A DNA stretch of 64,000 nucleotides from RH-AL1 sp965277735 (GCA_965277735.1 CBDIDO010000001.1:124001-188000), one strand, 5' to 3'; numbered from the stretch's first letter, positions 28,879-37,861 are shown. Numbers and translations: made by a program. Notes: generated by a model from the letters alone, not told the origin.

Positions 28879-30390
28879 TTACGCGCGGCTGACGGTCATC
28901 TTCACGCCGCCGCGGTTGTTGGCGTAGGTCTGCCAGGCGTCGTTCGCGAAGCCGTAGAGATAGCCTCCCCTCGCAGGCGTGAAGACGCATTGGTTGCCGA
29001 TGACGAAGGTCTCGCCGTCGGGGACATCCGACCCGGCCGCCATGACGTCGTTGGCGACAAACCCGATCAGGGCGAACCACGGAGCGCTCTCGAGGCGACG
29101 CGTCCACCAGAAGTCGGTGTCCGGCGAATGCCTGAGGTTCTTGTAGATCGTCTCGACCCCGCCCAGGATGCTCGACGCGAAGCGGGCAACGTCACCGAAG
29201 CTGAAGCCATCCTTGCTGCCGTCGGGCCCGAAGACGTCCTTGTGGTCGAGCCATTGGCCGGAGGCGGAGAACGCGTAGCGGACGCCGGCCTCCAGATAGA
29301 GACCCGTGTCGTTCCAGCGCTCCTTGGCGAAAACCTCCCGCACAACCGGGGCGCCCGACGCGATGCGCTCGGTCGGCCAATACGCGCCCTGAACGATCGA
29401 CTGTGTCGACAGGCGAGCACGTGTCGACTGATGCAGGTCGGGCTGCTCCTCGACCAGAGGGGGCACCGAGCGGGGCCGCGATTTCAGGAAAGCGAAGATG
29501 CCGGTCAAGGAAACGTGCAGGGGCCCCAGCGGGTCAGGCTCGATCTGGGTCTCGATGCCATCGTGAAAGCGCAGCTCGCGCGCCTCGGCCTCCTCGATCA
29601 TCCAGAGGAGCGCGCCGTCCGACAGGCCGGTCTCGAGATAGCCGCCCCCAACGTCGCCGTGGGTGCCGGGAAACCAGAGCTGCTTCGCATCGGTGTGGGG
29701 GCCGACCTTGCTCCAGAACGTCGGCGCAAAGCTGGCGCGGCGCTCGTCCAGCGCGACGGCATGGCGCGCGAAGGCGACCGTGTCGTTCAGCTCCGTGTCG
29801 TGAAAGCGATAGTCTTCCGGTCTGTCGAGCAGTCCGAGAACGGCGAAGTCGTTGGGAATGCCCAGCGCGCCGACGGTGTCCCACACGCCGATGAAGTAGA
29901 CCGGTGTCGTTCCCTTCTGCGAGGCGCCCGGCCGCTGGTTGTGAAACGGATAGGCTTTGGGGTTCGCGAAATCCTGCCTCGAGCGGTAGCTTTCGAAAAG
30001 CTCCCCCACGCGAACGAACGATTGCGAGGTGTCGACGGCGGAGAGGTCCAGCAGGCCGTAGCGCGACAACAGCCCGTTACAGCTCCGCGCCGTGTAGGCG
30101 CCGCGGCTGAACCCGAACAGGAAAATCCGATCGTTCGGCTGGTAGATCCTCGCCAGCCATTCGTAGGCGCTCATCGTGATCTGATCGAGGCCGGCCCCCG
30201 TGCCGCCGCCGACCACGTGATCCCACCAGCCATGTCCGGTCCCGATACCGCTGTGATAGTAGACGAGCTGGGACTCGTCCTGGGTCAGCGCGTTGCGCAG
30301 CTTCGCGACGTTGGTCGGAGTTGGAACGCCGCCCTTGTCCTCGTCGGGCGTATTCCAGGTGCCGTCGCAGCACACGACGAGGTCACGCAA
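28879..30390 (-). CDS. DUF2235 alpha/beta-hydrolase with C-terminal lectin-like domain
   Basis: A 503-residue protein. Residues 1-330 form a DUF2235 domain (the catalytic fold of Tle1-like phospholipases): opening LVVCCDGTWN, nucleophile Ser95 in FGFSRGAYTAR, VGVWDTVGALG and WFPGTHGDVGGGY. Residues about 370-503 look like a beta-sandwich of the PA-IL (LecA) type: YAFSASGQWLD, APWFALIGFV and GGYLYGFANDAWQTYANNRGG. The start is inferred as TTG 30390, with GGAGGGG upstream, since an in-frame GTG 48 bases earlier lies outside the family. No signal peptide and no type VI secretion genes are nearby, so effector status is unsupported. Confidence 0.83.
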   Translation of the reverse strand: MRDLVVCCDGTWNTPDEDKGGVPTPTNVAKLRNALTQDESQLVYYHSGIGTGHGWWDHVVGGGTGAGLDQITMSAYEWLARIYQPNDRIFLFGFSRGAYTARSCNGLLSRYGLLDLSAVDTSQSFVRVGELFESYRSRQDFANPKAYPFHNQRPGASQKGTTPVYFIGVWDTVGALGIPNDFAVLGLLDRPEDYRFHDTELNDTVAFARHAVALDERRASFAPTFWSKVGPHTDAKQLWFPGTHGDVGGGYLETGLSDGALLWMIEEAEARELRFHDGIETQIEPDPLGPLHVSLTGIFAFLKSRPRSVPPLVEEQPDLHQSTRARLSTQSIVQGAYWPTERIASGAPVVREVFAKERWNDTGLYLEAGVRYAFSASGQWLDHKDVFGPDGSKDGFSFGDVARFASSILGGVETIYKNLRHSPDTDFWWTRRLESAPWFALIGFVANDVMAAGSDVPDGETFVIGNQCVFTPARGGYLYGFANDAWQTYANNRGGVKMTVSRA

Positions 30391-30480
30391 GGCCGCCCCT
30401 CCATCGAAACAGGCGATGTTCAGAGACGATAGGGCCACGGCAGGGTCGTCGCCTATACGACTGAAGACTCTGTCGGCCGA

Positions 30481-31644
30481 CTAAGCTGCACCCTCCGTCG
30501 CCACGCGCTCCAGCCCTAGCCACCCCGCCAGCACCGCTAGCTCTGCCGCCAGCGCCTCGCGCGTGTGCGGCGGCGCGTCGGGCTCGAGATGCGTGGCATG
30601 CACGCGCAGGCACCCTGCCTGGCGGTCGGCCTTGAGGTCGACACGCGCCACCAGCCTCTGGTCGAGCAGGAACGGCAGCACGTAATAGCCGTGCTGGCGC
30701 TTCTCCGCCGGCGTGTAGATCTCGATGCGATAGCGGAAGCCGAACAGGCGCTCGGTGCGCGCGCGCTCCCAGATCAGCGGGTCGAACGGGGCGAGCAGCG
30801 CCTGTGCCGCGATCCGCCGCGGTCGGCGCGCCGCGCGATGGAGGTAGGCCGCGGGCCAGCTGGGCACCTCGACCGGCCGCAGCACGCCCTCCTCGACAAG
30901 CGCGGCGACGGCGCGCGCCCCGTCGGCCGGACCAAGCCGGAAATAGTCGCGCAGGTCGGCCGCCGTGGCGAGGCCGAGCGCCTGCGCAGCCAACTCGACG
31001 AGAGTTTTTTGCGCGGTCGCCTCGTCGGGTGTCGGCAGCGCCAGGATCGTCGGCGGCACGACGCGCTCGGGGATGTCGTAGACGCGCTCGAAGCTGCGCC
31101 GGCGCGTCGCGGTGGTGACGTGGCCGGCCCAGAACGCCCATTCGAGCAGGCGCTTGGCCTCGCTCCACTCCCACCAGCCGGGACGCCCGCTGCCGAGATC
31201 CGACGCCGCCATCGGCCCCTCGGTGCGGATGCGCGCGACCAGCGCCAGCGCCTCGGCCCGGCGCTCGCGGGCGATCTCGCGAACGTGGACGTAGCCTGTC
31301 TCGCCGCGATCGGCGCGCGCCATCCGCCAGCGCAGCAGCGGATGCATCGCCAGCGGCAGCAGCGACGCCTCGTGCGCCCAATATTCGAAGAGCCGCCGCT
31401 CGCTCTTGCGCCCCCACGCCGCGCGCTCCAGCAGCCCGCTGTCGTAGGCGCCGAGCCGCGAGAAGGCGGGCAGGTAATGTGCCCGCGCGAGCACGTTGAC
31501 GCTGTCGATCTGGTGCAGCCCGAGTCGCTCGATGGTGCGGCGGAGATGACCCTGGTCGATCGACGCCGGCCGCGCCTGCGCGAAGCCCTGCGCCGCAAGC
31601 GCGATGCGTCGCGCCTGGGCGAGAGAAATCCGTTCGGGAGGCAT
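30481..31644 (-). CDS. winged-helix protein of the YcaQ/AlkX type (DNA glycosylase family)
   Basis: A 387-residue soluble protein of the HTH_42 family, which includes DNA glycosylases that unhook interstrand crosslinks (AlkZ, YcaQ). Visible: LGLHQIDSVNVLARAHYLP near residue 45, where the family's catalytic Q-containing motif lies; ERAAWGRKSERRLFEYWAHEASLLP near 80; and ATLEPLIWERARTERLFGFRY-like FDPLIWERARTERLFGFRYR near 300. Activity is inferred from the family. ATG 31644 starts the homology; a longer frame is compositionally unlike protein. Upstream lies the VOC gene's region with no overlap; a stand-alone unit. Confidence 0.85.
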   Translation of the reverse strand: MPPERISLAQARRIALAAQGFAQARPASIDQGHLRRTIERLGLHQIDSVNVLARAHYLPAFSRLGAYDSGLLERAAWGRKSERRLFEYWAHEASLLPLAMHPLLRWRMARADRGETGYVHVREIARERRAEALALVARIRTEGPMAASDLGSGRPGWWEWSEAKRLLEWAFWAGHVTTATRRRSFERVYDIPERVVPPTILALPTPDEATAQKTLVELAAQALGLATAADLRDYFRLGPADGARAVAALVEEGVLRPVEVPSWPAAYLHRAARRPRRIAAQALLAPFDPLIWERARTERLFGFRYRIEIYTPAEKRQHGYYVLPFLLDQRLVARVDLKADRQAGCLRVHATHLEPDAPPHTREALAAELAVLAGWLGLERVATEGAA

Positions 31645-31774
31645 GCGCGTTGGTGGCACTGCGCTGGCGGCGGAGCAAGGTGCGGATCGTCCTGGGAGGG
31701 CGCACGCCTCGTGCGCCAACGGCGGTGAGGCGCCGCGGCTCCTACGCCCGACACCTCCATACAATGCGGGCGGC

Positions 31775-32149
31775 TCAGGCCACGAGCTCGATCAGATTGC
31801 CGTCGGGATCGCGGAAGACGGCCTCGTAATAGCCGTCGCCCGCCCGGCGCGGCGCGGCTACGAGATACGCGGCGAGCCGGAGGGCTGCCGCGTCGACCGC
31901 GTCCTCCCCGTCGAGCGACAGCGCGATATGCGCGAGGCCGGTGCGGTCGGGCGCCTCGGTCGCGGCGTGCGCGGGCGACGACATCAGCTCGAGCCTGAGG
32001 CCGCCGGGGAGCGTCACGAAGCGCGAGCGGAAGCCGACCTGGTTGCGGCTCTCGTAGACAGGTCCGACCTCGGCAGAGAAGGTCTCGCGCCAGAAGGCGG
32101 CGAGGCGATCGATGTCGCGCGTCCAGACGGCGATGTGGTCGAGCTTCAT
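31775..32149 (-). CDS. VOC-family (glyoxalase/bleomycin-resistance fold) protein
   Basis: A 124-residue cytosolic single-domain protein made of two beta-alpha-beta-beta-beta modules. LDHIAVWTRDIDRLAAFW starts module 1, GLAHIALSLDGED module 2, and FRDPDGNLIELV ends it, with possible metal ligands His5, Glu54 (LELM), His93-region and Glu121. Metal-dependent lyase or dioxygenase-like reactions, or binding only, are possible. Its ATG overlaps the stop of the upstream MFS gene (ATGA), so it belongs to the deoR-MFS-VOC operon. Confidence 0.85.
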   Translation of the reverse strand: MKLDHIAVWTRDIDRLAAFWRETFSAEVGPVYESRNQVGFRSRFVTLPGGLRLELMSSPAHAATEAPDRTGLAHIALSLDGEDAVDAAALRLAAYLVAAPRRAGDGYYEAVFRDPDGNLIELVA

Positions 32150-33318
32150 CGCGGGCCCTCCAGGGCGCGGCCGACGCGGCCGAAGGCGGGGATCATGAGC
32201 ATCAGGATCGCCAGGCAGACGAAGGCGAAGGGCAGGCTGGTCGCCTGCGCGACGAAGCCGATCGCGGCGGGGCCGGCCAGCACGCCGGCATAGCCGATCG
32301 TCACCATCGCGGCGACGGCGAGCGCGGGCGGCATCGCTTTGTCGTCGTCAGGGTCTCGGCGGCCGGCGGCGGAGAACAGGATCGGCACACGGGTGGCCGC
32401 GCCGAGCCCGATGAGCAGGAAGCCGGCGGTCGCGGCGATGCCCGGCGCGAGCAGCAAGCTGGCGAAGCCCGCCGTCGTCAGCGCGGCGCCCGCGAGGATC
32501 GTGCGCAAGCCGCCGAGCGCGGCGATGACGCGGTCGCCGGCGAGCCGGCCAATGACCATCGCCACCGAGAACAGCGCGTAGCCGATGCCACCGAGCGACG
32601 CCGGCAGGCCGCTCGCGCGGATGAGGTAGAGGCCGCCCCAATCGAGCATAGCACCCTCGGTGAGGAAGGCGGCGAAGGCCATGAGCCCCAAGACGACGAC
32701 GGTGCCGTGCGGTAGCGCGAACATCGGCGGTTGCTCCTCCGGCCGCGTGCGCAGGAGGCGCGGCATCGCCGCGGCGACTGTGGCAAGCACGATCGCGCTG
32801 CCGACGAGCGCGGCGGCCAATGGCGTGACGCCGGCCGCCAGCAGCGCGGTGACGACGCCTGCGCCGGCGAGACCGCCGAGGCTGAACAGGCCGTGGAAGC
32901 CCGACATCAGCGGCACTCGCGCCGCCGCCTCGACCTCGCCGGCGTGGACGTTCATCGCCACGTCGATCCCGCCGATGGCGACGCCGAAGAGCGCGAGGCT
33001 CAAGGCGAGGCCGAGGGGGCTGGAGACGATCGCGAGCAGCGGCAGCACCACGGCGATGCCGAGCCCGGCGGCCAAGATCATCGGCCGGCTGCCGAGCCGC
33101 GCGACGAGGCCGCCTGCGAGCGGCATGGCGATCACCGAGCCGGCACCGAGCCCGAGCAGCACCAGGCCGAGCCCGGCATCGTCGATGTGCAGCCGCGCCT
33201 TGGCGTAGGGAACGAGCGGCGCCCAAACGGCGACGCCGAAGCCGGAGGCGAAGAAGGCGAGGCGCGTGGCGAGGCGGGTCGCCGGCGTGTCGGCGCCCGT
33301 GGGATTGGGCTCAAGCAT
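32146..33318 (-). CDS. MFS transporter (YbjJ/fucose-permease-like)
   Basis: An inner-membrane protein of 390 residues with 12 predicted helices. It opens RLAFFASGFGVAVWAPLVPYAKARL, and GAMLDWGGLYLIRASGLPAS and GYALFSVAMVIGRLAGDRVI are signatures of the YbjJ-like branch of sugar or drug transporters. ATG 33318 overlaps the stop of the DeoR gene by eight bases; the longer frame upstream is inside that gene. Co-transcribed with a DeoR regulator and a VOC protein; the regulator probably senses a sugar phosphate derived from its substrate. Confidence 0.86.
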   Translation of the reverse strand: MLEPNPTGADTPATRLATRLAFFASGFGVAVWAPLVPYAKARLHIDDAGLGLVLLGLGAGSVIAMPLAGGLVARLGSRPMILAAGLGIAVVLPLLAIVSSPLGLALSLALFGVAIGGIDVAMNVHAGEVEAAARVPLMSGFHGLFSLGGLAGAGVVTALLAAGVTPLAAALVGSAIVLATVAAAMPRLLRTRPEEQPPMFALPHGTVVVLGLMAFAAFLTEGAMLDWGGLYLIRASGLPASLGGIGYALFSVAMVIGRLAGDRVIAALGGLRTILAGAALTTAGFASLLLAPGIAATAGFLLIGLGAATRVPILFSAAGRRDPDDDKAMPPALAVAAMVTIGYAGVLAGPAAIGFVAQATSLPFAFVCLAILMLMIPAFGRVGRALEGPR

Positions 33319-34060
33319 CGGCGGCGACGATCTCCAGCGCGATCCCGGCGTCGCGGATGCGTGCGATCTCGGCCTCCGGCGCGCCGGCCTCGACGACAAG
33401 GAGGTCGATCGCCGACAGCGGGCCGATCGGGAACGGCGCGCGCGTGCCGACCTTGTCGGCGGTCGCGGCGACCAGGACGCGCTCGGAGCCTTCGGCGATC
33501 CGGCGCTTCAAGGCGGCGTCCTCGATGTCGAAGGCGCTAATGCCCTCGGCCGCCACCGCGCAGGCACCGAGCAGGCAGAGATCGGCGCGCAGATCGCGCA
33601 CCGCCTCGCCGGCGATCGGACCGAGCGCGCCGCCTGTGACATGGCTGATGCGGCCGCCGATCAGGACGAGATCGAGGCCGCGCCGGCCGACGAGCGCCGC
33701 GGCGATCGCCGGGCTCGTCGTCACGATCGTGAGGCCCGTGTCCTCGGGCAGGGCCTCTGCGATCGCCTGGTTGGTGCGCCCGGCGTCGATGAAGACGAGG
33801 CTGCCTGGTCGCACGTGCCGGGCCGCCGCCGCGGCGAGCGCGGGCAAGGCGGCTGGGCGGCGGGCCGCGGCGCCGGGCCGCGCGTTGCGCAGCGCGCCGC
33901 CATAGACGCGACGGCAGGCGCCGCGCGCAGCGAGGTCGCGCAGGTCGCGGCGGATGGTGTCGACAGGCACGTGGAAGATGTCCGCGAGATCGGCGGCGAC
34001 GACGCGGCCGTCCGCCTCCAGCCGATCCGCAATCGCGGCCAACCTGTCCTCCCGGATCAT
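33311..34060 (-). CDS. DeoR/GlpR-family transcriptional regulator
   Basis: A 249-residue regulator. N-terminal winged helix (residues 1-57) with the family pattern DLADIFHVPVDTIRRDLRDLAARG, then a DeoR sensor domain (75-240) with FIDAGRTNQAIAEAL, NDxxxx-like TTSPAIAAAL, GGRISHVTGGALGP and ADKVGTRAPF, which in relatives binds phosphorylated sugars. ATG 34060 has no ribosome site; the region upstream is A+T-rich and carries a large nested palindrome, so autoregulation is likely. First gene of the operon with the MFS and VOC genes. Confidence 0.92.
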   Translation of the reverse strand: MIREDRLAAIADRLEADGRVVAADLADIFHVPVDTIRRDLRDLAARGACRRVYGGALRNARPGAAARRPAALPALAAAAARHVRPGSLVFIDAGRTNQAIAEALPEDTGLTIVTTSPAIAAALVGRRGLDLVLIGGRISHVTGGALGPIAGEAVRDLRADLCLLGACAVAAEGISAFDIEDAALKRRIAEGSERVLVAATADKVGTRAPFPIGPLSAIDLLVVEAGAPEAEIARIRDAGIALEIVAADA

Positions 34061-34074
34061 GATATAACACGCAT

Positions 34075-34111
34075 TTTCATGTTAAAACGCGTATAAATAC
34101 GCAACATGAAA
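34075..34111. promoter_or_regulatory. nested inverted-repeat operator upstream of the DeoR operon
   Basis: TTTCATGTT (34075-34083) and AACATGAAA (34103-34111) are perfect 9-bp arms. Between them lies a second perfect palindrome, GCGTAT-AA-ATACGC (34089-34102). The stretch is the most A+T-rich in the neighbourhood and sits 15-51 bases upstream of the regulator's start codon, overlapping the likely promoter. It is a convincing autoregulatory operator, though binding by this DeoR protein is inference. Confidence 0.75.
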
Positions 34112-34135
34112 TCGTCAAGTGGCCCTGCGCCGCTG

Positions 34136-35299
34136 TCAGGGAGAGGTGGTGGCTTTTGCGGCCTGCACGTTAAGCCGGGCGCGCCGCACCCAGCCGCGTC
34201 CGGTCTGAACGAGGAAGTTGCGCCAGCGACGGGCCGTCCAGGCGAGGCCAGGGTCGACCGCCATGGCGCGGGCATAGGCGATCATGCGCCGGGACGCGGC
34301 GTCGCAGGCGCGCTTGGCCGGGTCGTCGTAGAATTGCGCCACCGCGGCGGCGCCGGTATCGCCGGCCTCGAGCCAGCCCGGCGCCAAGGCCACCAGGCGC
34401 TCGACATCCGTCAGCACCTTGTCGAGGCCGTTGCCGCCGGTCGGGCAGGTGGTGGCGAAGGCGTCGCCGATCAGCACGAGGCCGTCGCGCACAGGGTCTT
34501 CGGTCACGTGCAACGCGATCGGCCGCAGGACGGGGCGTCCGACGACCTCGAAGTCGCCGAGCATCGGGGCGAGGCCCGGCATCATCGCGCGGAGGATTTC
34601 GGCCGGCTGGGCGCGGAAGGCCGCCGCCCAATCCTCGTTCTGACGGCGAAAGACGAACAGGTTGCCGCGCAGCCGCGCGCCGAGCGGAAAGATTGTGAGG
34701 TAGGCCGAGCGGTCCGCGGGCCGCTCGCCGTGGTAGGTGAGCGCCACGGGCCCGTTGCCCGGCCGCGCGAGCGCGACATCGAAGCCGATCGCCAGGGAAT
34801 GGTCGGGCGCGACGATCGTGCGGCGCAGCCCCAACGCGTCGACGAGCCCGCGCGCGAGCCCCGTCGCGACCACGACGAGGCGCGCCTCGATCTCCTTGCC
34901 GCCGCTGAGCCGGACGATGTGGCCGTTCGGCCCTTCCTCGATGCCGGCGACGCGTCCAATACGGAGTCGGTCCCCAGGCACTTCCGCGCGCAGGGCGTTG
35001 ACCAGATCCGCGTAATCGAAGGCGAGCTCGTCGTCGCAGCGGCGCTCGACGATGCGGCCGAACCGGGCGATGGCCAGCTCGCCGATCGGCGTCGTGACGC
35101 GGCGCAGGATGTCGCCGAAGCCCATCTGCACCAGCCGGCCCGCCTGCACCGGGCTGAGCTTCTCGGCCCGGAAATCCGCCGGATAGGCCTCGCGCGGGTC
35201 GCAGAGCACAACGGACCGCCCGGCGCGCGACAGCAGCGCGCCCAGCGCCGAACCCGCCATCCCGCCGCCGACGATCGCAACCTCGACCCGCTCCCGCAT
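34136..35299 (-). CDS. FAD-dependent monooxygenase/oxidoreductase (PHBH fold)
   Basis: A 387-residue flavoprotein. N-terminal VAIVGGGMAGSALGALLSRAG binds FAD; GDAFATTCPTGGNGLDKVLTDVERL near residue 295 is the second FAD motif (GDA) of the p-hydroxybenzoate hydroxylase-like family. VVVATGLARG lies between. It may hydroxylate an aromatic or act as a halogenase-like or UbiH-like enzyme; substrate unknown. It starts at ATG 35299 and ends 25 bases from the DeoR operator. Confidence 0.82.
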   Translation of the reverse strand: MRERVEVAIVGGGMAGSALGALLSRAGRSVVLCDPREAYPADFRAEKLSPVQAGRLVQMGFGDILRRVTTPIGELAIARFGRIVERRCDDELAFDYADLVNALRAEVPGDRLRIGRVAGIEEGPNGHIVRLSGGKEIEARLVVVATGLARGLVDALGLRRTIVAPDHSLAIGFDVALARPGNGPVALTYHGERPADRSAYLTIFPLGARLRGNLFVFRRQNEDWAAAFRAQPAEILRAMMPGLAPMLGDFEVVGRPVLRPIALHVTEDPVRDGLVLIGDAFATTCPTGGNGLDKVLTDVERLVALAPGWLEAGDTGAAAVAQFYDDPAKRACDAASRRMIAYARAMAVDPGLAWTARRWRNFLVQTGRGWVRRARLNVQAAKATTSP

Positions 35300-35373
35300 C
35301 GGTCGCCCTTTCCGGGGCAGCAGACTAGAAGGAACTCGTTAGCGTCGGCTGAAGCGGCGCCAGGGTCGGCGAG

Positions 35374-36060
35374 ATGCGACGAATCTTGACGATCGCCTTT
35401 GCGGTGGCTTCCGCGCTCACTTTGCTCGGCCCGTCGGCGGCCGACCCGGCGATGCCGCGCGGCTTCGTCGATGCCACGCGCGTCGTGCCGGGTCTGCGCA
35501 CCGATATCCGCTACGCCGGCGCGCATAATTTCACCGGCGCGCCCGTGACGGGCTACCAGGCGCCGCGCTGCTGGCTGACGCGGCAGGCCGCCGAGGCGCT
35601 GGCCGTGGTGCAAGCCGATCTGGCCCCGCGCGGACTCGGGCTGCTGGCCTACGATTGCTACCGGCCGCTGCGTGCGGTGGCGCGGTTCGTCGCCTGGGCC
35701 AAGGCGGCGGGCGAGGAGGCGGGAAAGCGCGAGTTCTTCCCCGACGTGCCCAAGACCGCGCTGTTCGCGGAAGGCTATATCGCGGCGCGCTCGGCGCATT
35801 CGCGGGGCTCGACCGTCGATCTCACGCTCGTCGACACGCGTGACGGCCGCCCGCTCGCCATGGGCACGCCGTTCGACCTCTTCGGACCGGCCTCGCATCC
35901 CGACGCGCCGGGCCAGCCGCACGATGTCGCGGCGAACCGCGCGCTGCTGGCGACCGCCATGCTGAAACGCGGCTTCGCGAGCTACGACAAAGAATGGTGG
36001 CACTTCACCTTGAAGAACGAGCCGTATCCACAAACATCCTTCGACGTCCCGATCCGCTGA
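35374..36060 (+). CDS. secreted D-Ala-D-Ala dipeptidase (VanX/DdpX-like, peptidase M15D)
   Basis: A 228-residue exported zinc peptidase. After a signal peptide (residues 1-23) the VanX residues are all present: Arg97 in DCYRPLRA, zinc ligands His142 and Asp149 in SAHSRGSTVDLTL, catalytic Glu207 and ligand His210 in EWWHF. The spacing equals that of VanX shifted by 26 residues. In a periplasmic setting it would cleave D-Ala-D-Ala released from peptidoglycan rather than give vancomycin resistance. Start ATG 35374 with GGCGAG upstream. No vanHA-type genes are nearby. Confidence 0.9.
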   Translation: MRRILTIAFAVASALTLLGPSAADPAMPRGFVDATRVVPGLRTDIRYAGAHNFTGAPVTGYQAPRCWLTRQAAEALAVVQADLAPRGLGLLAYDCYRPLRAVARFVAWAKAAGEEAGKREFFPDVPKTALFAEGYIAARSAHSRGSTVDLTLVDTRDGRPLAMGTPFDLFGPASHPDAPGQPHDVAANRALLATAMLKRGFASYDKEWWHFTLKNEPYPQTSFDVPIR

Positions 36061-36231
36061 CCCATAAGCCGAGACTTAAGACCAAGTCCCTGTACGCCTT
36101 CGATCGTAGGCAAGCGCCCGGGCCGTAGTGTAGAAGTCGCATGCCATGCCGGAACTCACTCGTTTCCTTCACGTTTCCGGCGCAACGGCGTAGCTGAGGC
36201 TGGCGAACCGTCCCAACGAGGAAAGCACGCA

Positions 36232-36735
36232 ATGAATTCCACGCATGAAACCGCGCGATCGTCGCGGGTTATCGCGCTTCTGTCGGGCGCCGCCTTGGCC
36301 TCGCTGGCGATGGCCGTGCCCGCCCACGCGGGTCCGTTCAGCTCCTTCGAGGGCAATTGGACGGGGGCCGGCGTCATCTCGGTCGACAACGGCTCCAAGG
36401 AGCGGCTGCGCTGCAAGGCCCATTACGACGTCGGCGGCGACGGCACCTCGATGTCGCAGAATCTGACCTGCGCGAGCGACAGCTACAAGTTCAATGTCGT
36501 CTCGAATGTGCGGGCCGAGGGCGATGCGATCTCGGGCAGCTGGTCGGAGACCTCGCGCGGCGCCAATGGCCACATCAGCGGCCACATCACGCCGACGCAG
36601 ATCTCCGCGCAGGTGAACGGCATGGGCTTCACGGCGCGGATCGGCATCGCCGCGCGCGCCGGCCGCCAGTCGGTGACGATCTCGCCGACCGGCACCGACA
36701 TCTCCAACGTCTCGGTGACGATGTCGAAGCATTAG
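36232..36735 (+). CDS. secreted protein of about 167 residues, function unknown
   Basis: Signal peptide (residues 1-33, ending AHAG) followed by a beta-rich soluble domain: GNWTGAGVISVDNGSKERLRC, HYDVGGDGTSMSQNLTCASD, SGSWSETSRGANGHISGHI and a polar C-terminal strand region. Two cysteines could form a disulfide. I have seen this arrangement in proteins of Bradyrhizobium-like genomes, annotated only as hypothetical. It ends at a perfect bidirectional terminator and is convergent with the Omp25-type gene. Confidence 0.75.
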   Translation: MNSTHETARSSRVIALLSGAALASLAMAVPAHAGPFSSFEGNWTGAGVISVDNGSKERLRCKAHYDVGGDGTSMSQNLTCASDSYKFNVVSNVRAEGDAISGSWSETSRGANGHISGHITPTQISAQVNGMGFTARIGIAARAGRQSVTISPTGTDISNVSVTMSKH

Positions 36736-36771
36736 CTTGGTCGGGCCCGTCGGGCCGCGAGAGCACGCAAA

Positions 36772-36799
36772 AAAAGCCCGGCCGCAAGGCCGGGCTTTT
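36772..36799. terminator. perfect bidirectional intrinsic terminator
   Basis: AAAAGCCCGGCC, GCAA, GGCCGGGCTTTT: a 12-bp perfect stem with a GNRA loop, with A-runs before and T-runs after, so it works in both directions. It separates the convergent secreted-protein and outer-membrane-protein genes. Confidence 0.92.
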
Positions 36800-36854
36800 G
36801 TTTGGTATCCGACCAATCGGCAGTCGGCCTGCGTCGAGGCCGACTGCGCTTGGA

Positions 36855-37637
36855 TCAGTAACGGGCGACGACCGGAGCGGCCGGCACGCCGAAGAAGTCG
36901 AACTTGTAGTTGATGCCGGCGCGAACGATGTTGCCGTCGTTCTTGACCGAGCTGTTGATGCGGCCCGAGTTCAGCGCCTGGGAGCCGAGGTCGTAGTGCA
37001 GGTACTCGGCCTTCAGCGTCACCGCGCTCGAATGGAAGACATTCACGAACGAGCTGGTGGGGATCGCGTACTCGATGCCGCCGCCGTAGGCGTAACCGGT
37101 GGCGATCTTGTCGGCGGTGGCAACGCCGACGCCGTCCTTGACGCCGCCGTAGGCGAAGCCGCCGGTGCCGAACACGAGCACATTACCGAAGGCGTAGCCG
37201 ACGCGGCCGCGCGCGGTGCCGACGAACTGGGTGTTCGCGTAGTAGGGCGCGCCGCCGAAAGCCGTGCTCTTGTTGAGATCGGTGTAGGAGGCATCGGCCT
37301 CGACACCGAGGACGAGCCCGCCGCCGCCGAAGCCGCCAAAGCCCCCGAGGAACGGGGCGTTGCCGAGCTGCATGTTGTAGCCGATCTGACCGCCGCCGGT
37401 GAACCCGTTGGAGCTCGACTGCAGGAACGAGCGGTTCGCGCCGACCGTGGTGTTGAACGACGACTTAGCGTCGAAGGCGTAACCGGCGTTGCCACCGATG
37501 TAGGCGCCCGTCCAGGTGAAGACCGGAACCGGCGGGGGGATGTAAACCGGCGGAGCGCGACGCGAGGGAAGGTCGGCTGCCAGCGCTGCGGTCGAGGCCG
37601 CGCCGAGGAGCGCGACGGCAAGCAGGATCTTTTTCAA
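36855..37637 (-). CDS. outer-membrane beta-barrel protein (Omp25/Omp31 type)
   Basis: A 260-residue outer-membrane protein. Signal peptide MKKILLAVALLGAASTAALA, then a Pro-rich segment (RRAPPVYIPPPVPVFTW), then eight amphipathic strands typical of Omp25/Omp31 (WTGAYIGGNAGYAF; FTGGGQIGYN; VGTARGRVGYAF; GGIEYAIP; LKAEYLHYDLG) and a C-terminal Tyr. A structural or porin-like role is expected. ATG 37637. The 224 bases upstream are comparatively A+T-rich and hold no gene, consistent with a strong promoter. Confidence 0.93.
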   Translation of the reverse strand: MKKILLAVALLGAASTAALAADLPSRRAPPVYIPPPVPVFTWTGAYIGGNAGYAFDAKSSFNTTVGANRSFLQSSSNGFTGGGQIGYNMQLGNAPFLGGFGGFGGGGLVLGVEADASYTDLNKSTAFGGAPYYANTQFVGTARGRVGYAFGNVLVFGTGGFAYGGVKDGVGVATADKIATGYAYGGGIEYAIPTSSFVNVFHSSAVTLKAEYLHYDLGSQALNSGRINSSVKNDGNIVRAGINYKFDFFGVPAAPVVARY

Positions 37638-37861
37638 TTAACAACTCCGAGCGAACCATTCGCTGAGGTCGTTTAACCCTACGATCGTGTCCAAACCCCG
37701 CCTTTGTGTGCGCTGCAATGGCATTCAAAAGCGACCGTGATCGAAATGTCGCGATTTGCACAGGTGAGAAACAAACTTCAACGCATGGTTGACTGTCAAA
37801 TGACAATGGCCACGCAGACATCATGGCGATGTCGTGACAAAAGGTTGTTCCAAAAACCTTC

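Noticed and set aside
28879..30390. Type VI secretion effector with cognate immunity protein
   Set aside because: DUF2235 motifs are present, but no VgrG, Hcp, PAAR or immunity-like gene is nearby.
35374..36060. Vancomycin resistance gene
   Set aside because: The enzyme is VanX-like with a signal peptide, but vanH and vanA partners are missing and Gram-negative relatives use it for D-Ala recycling.
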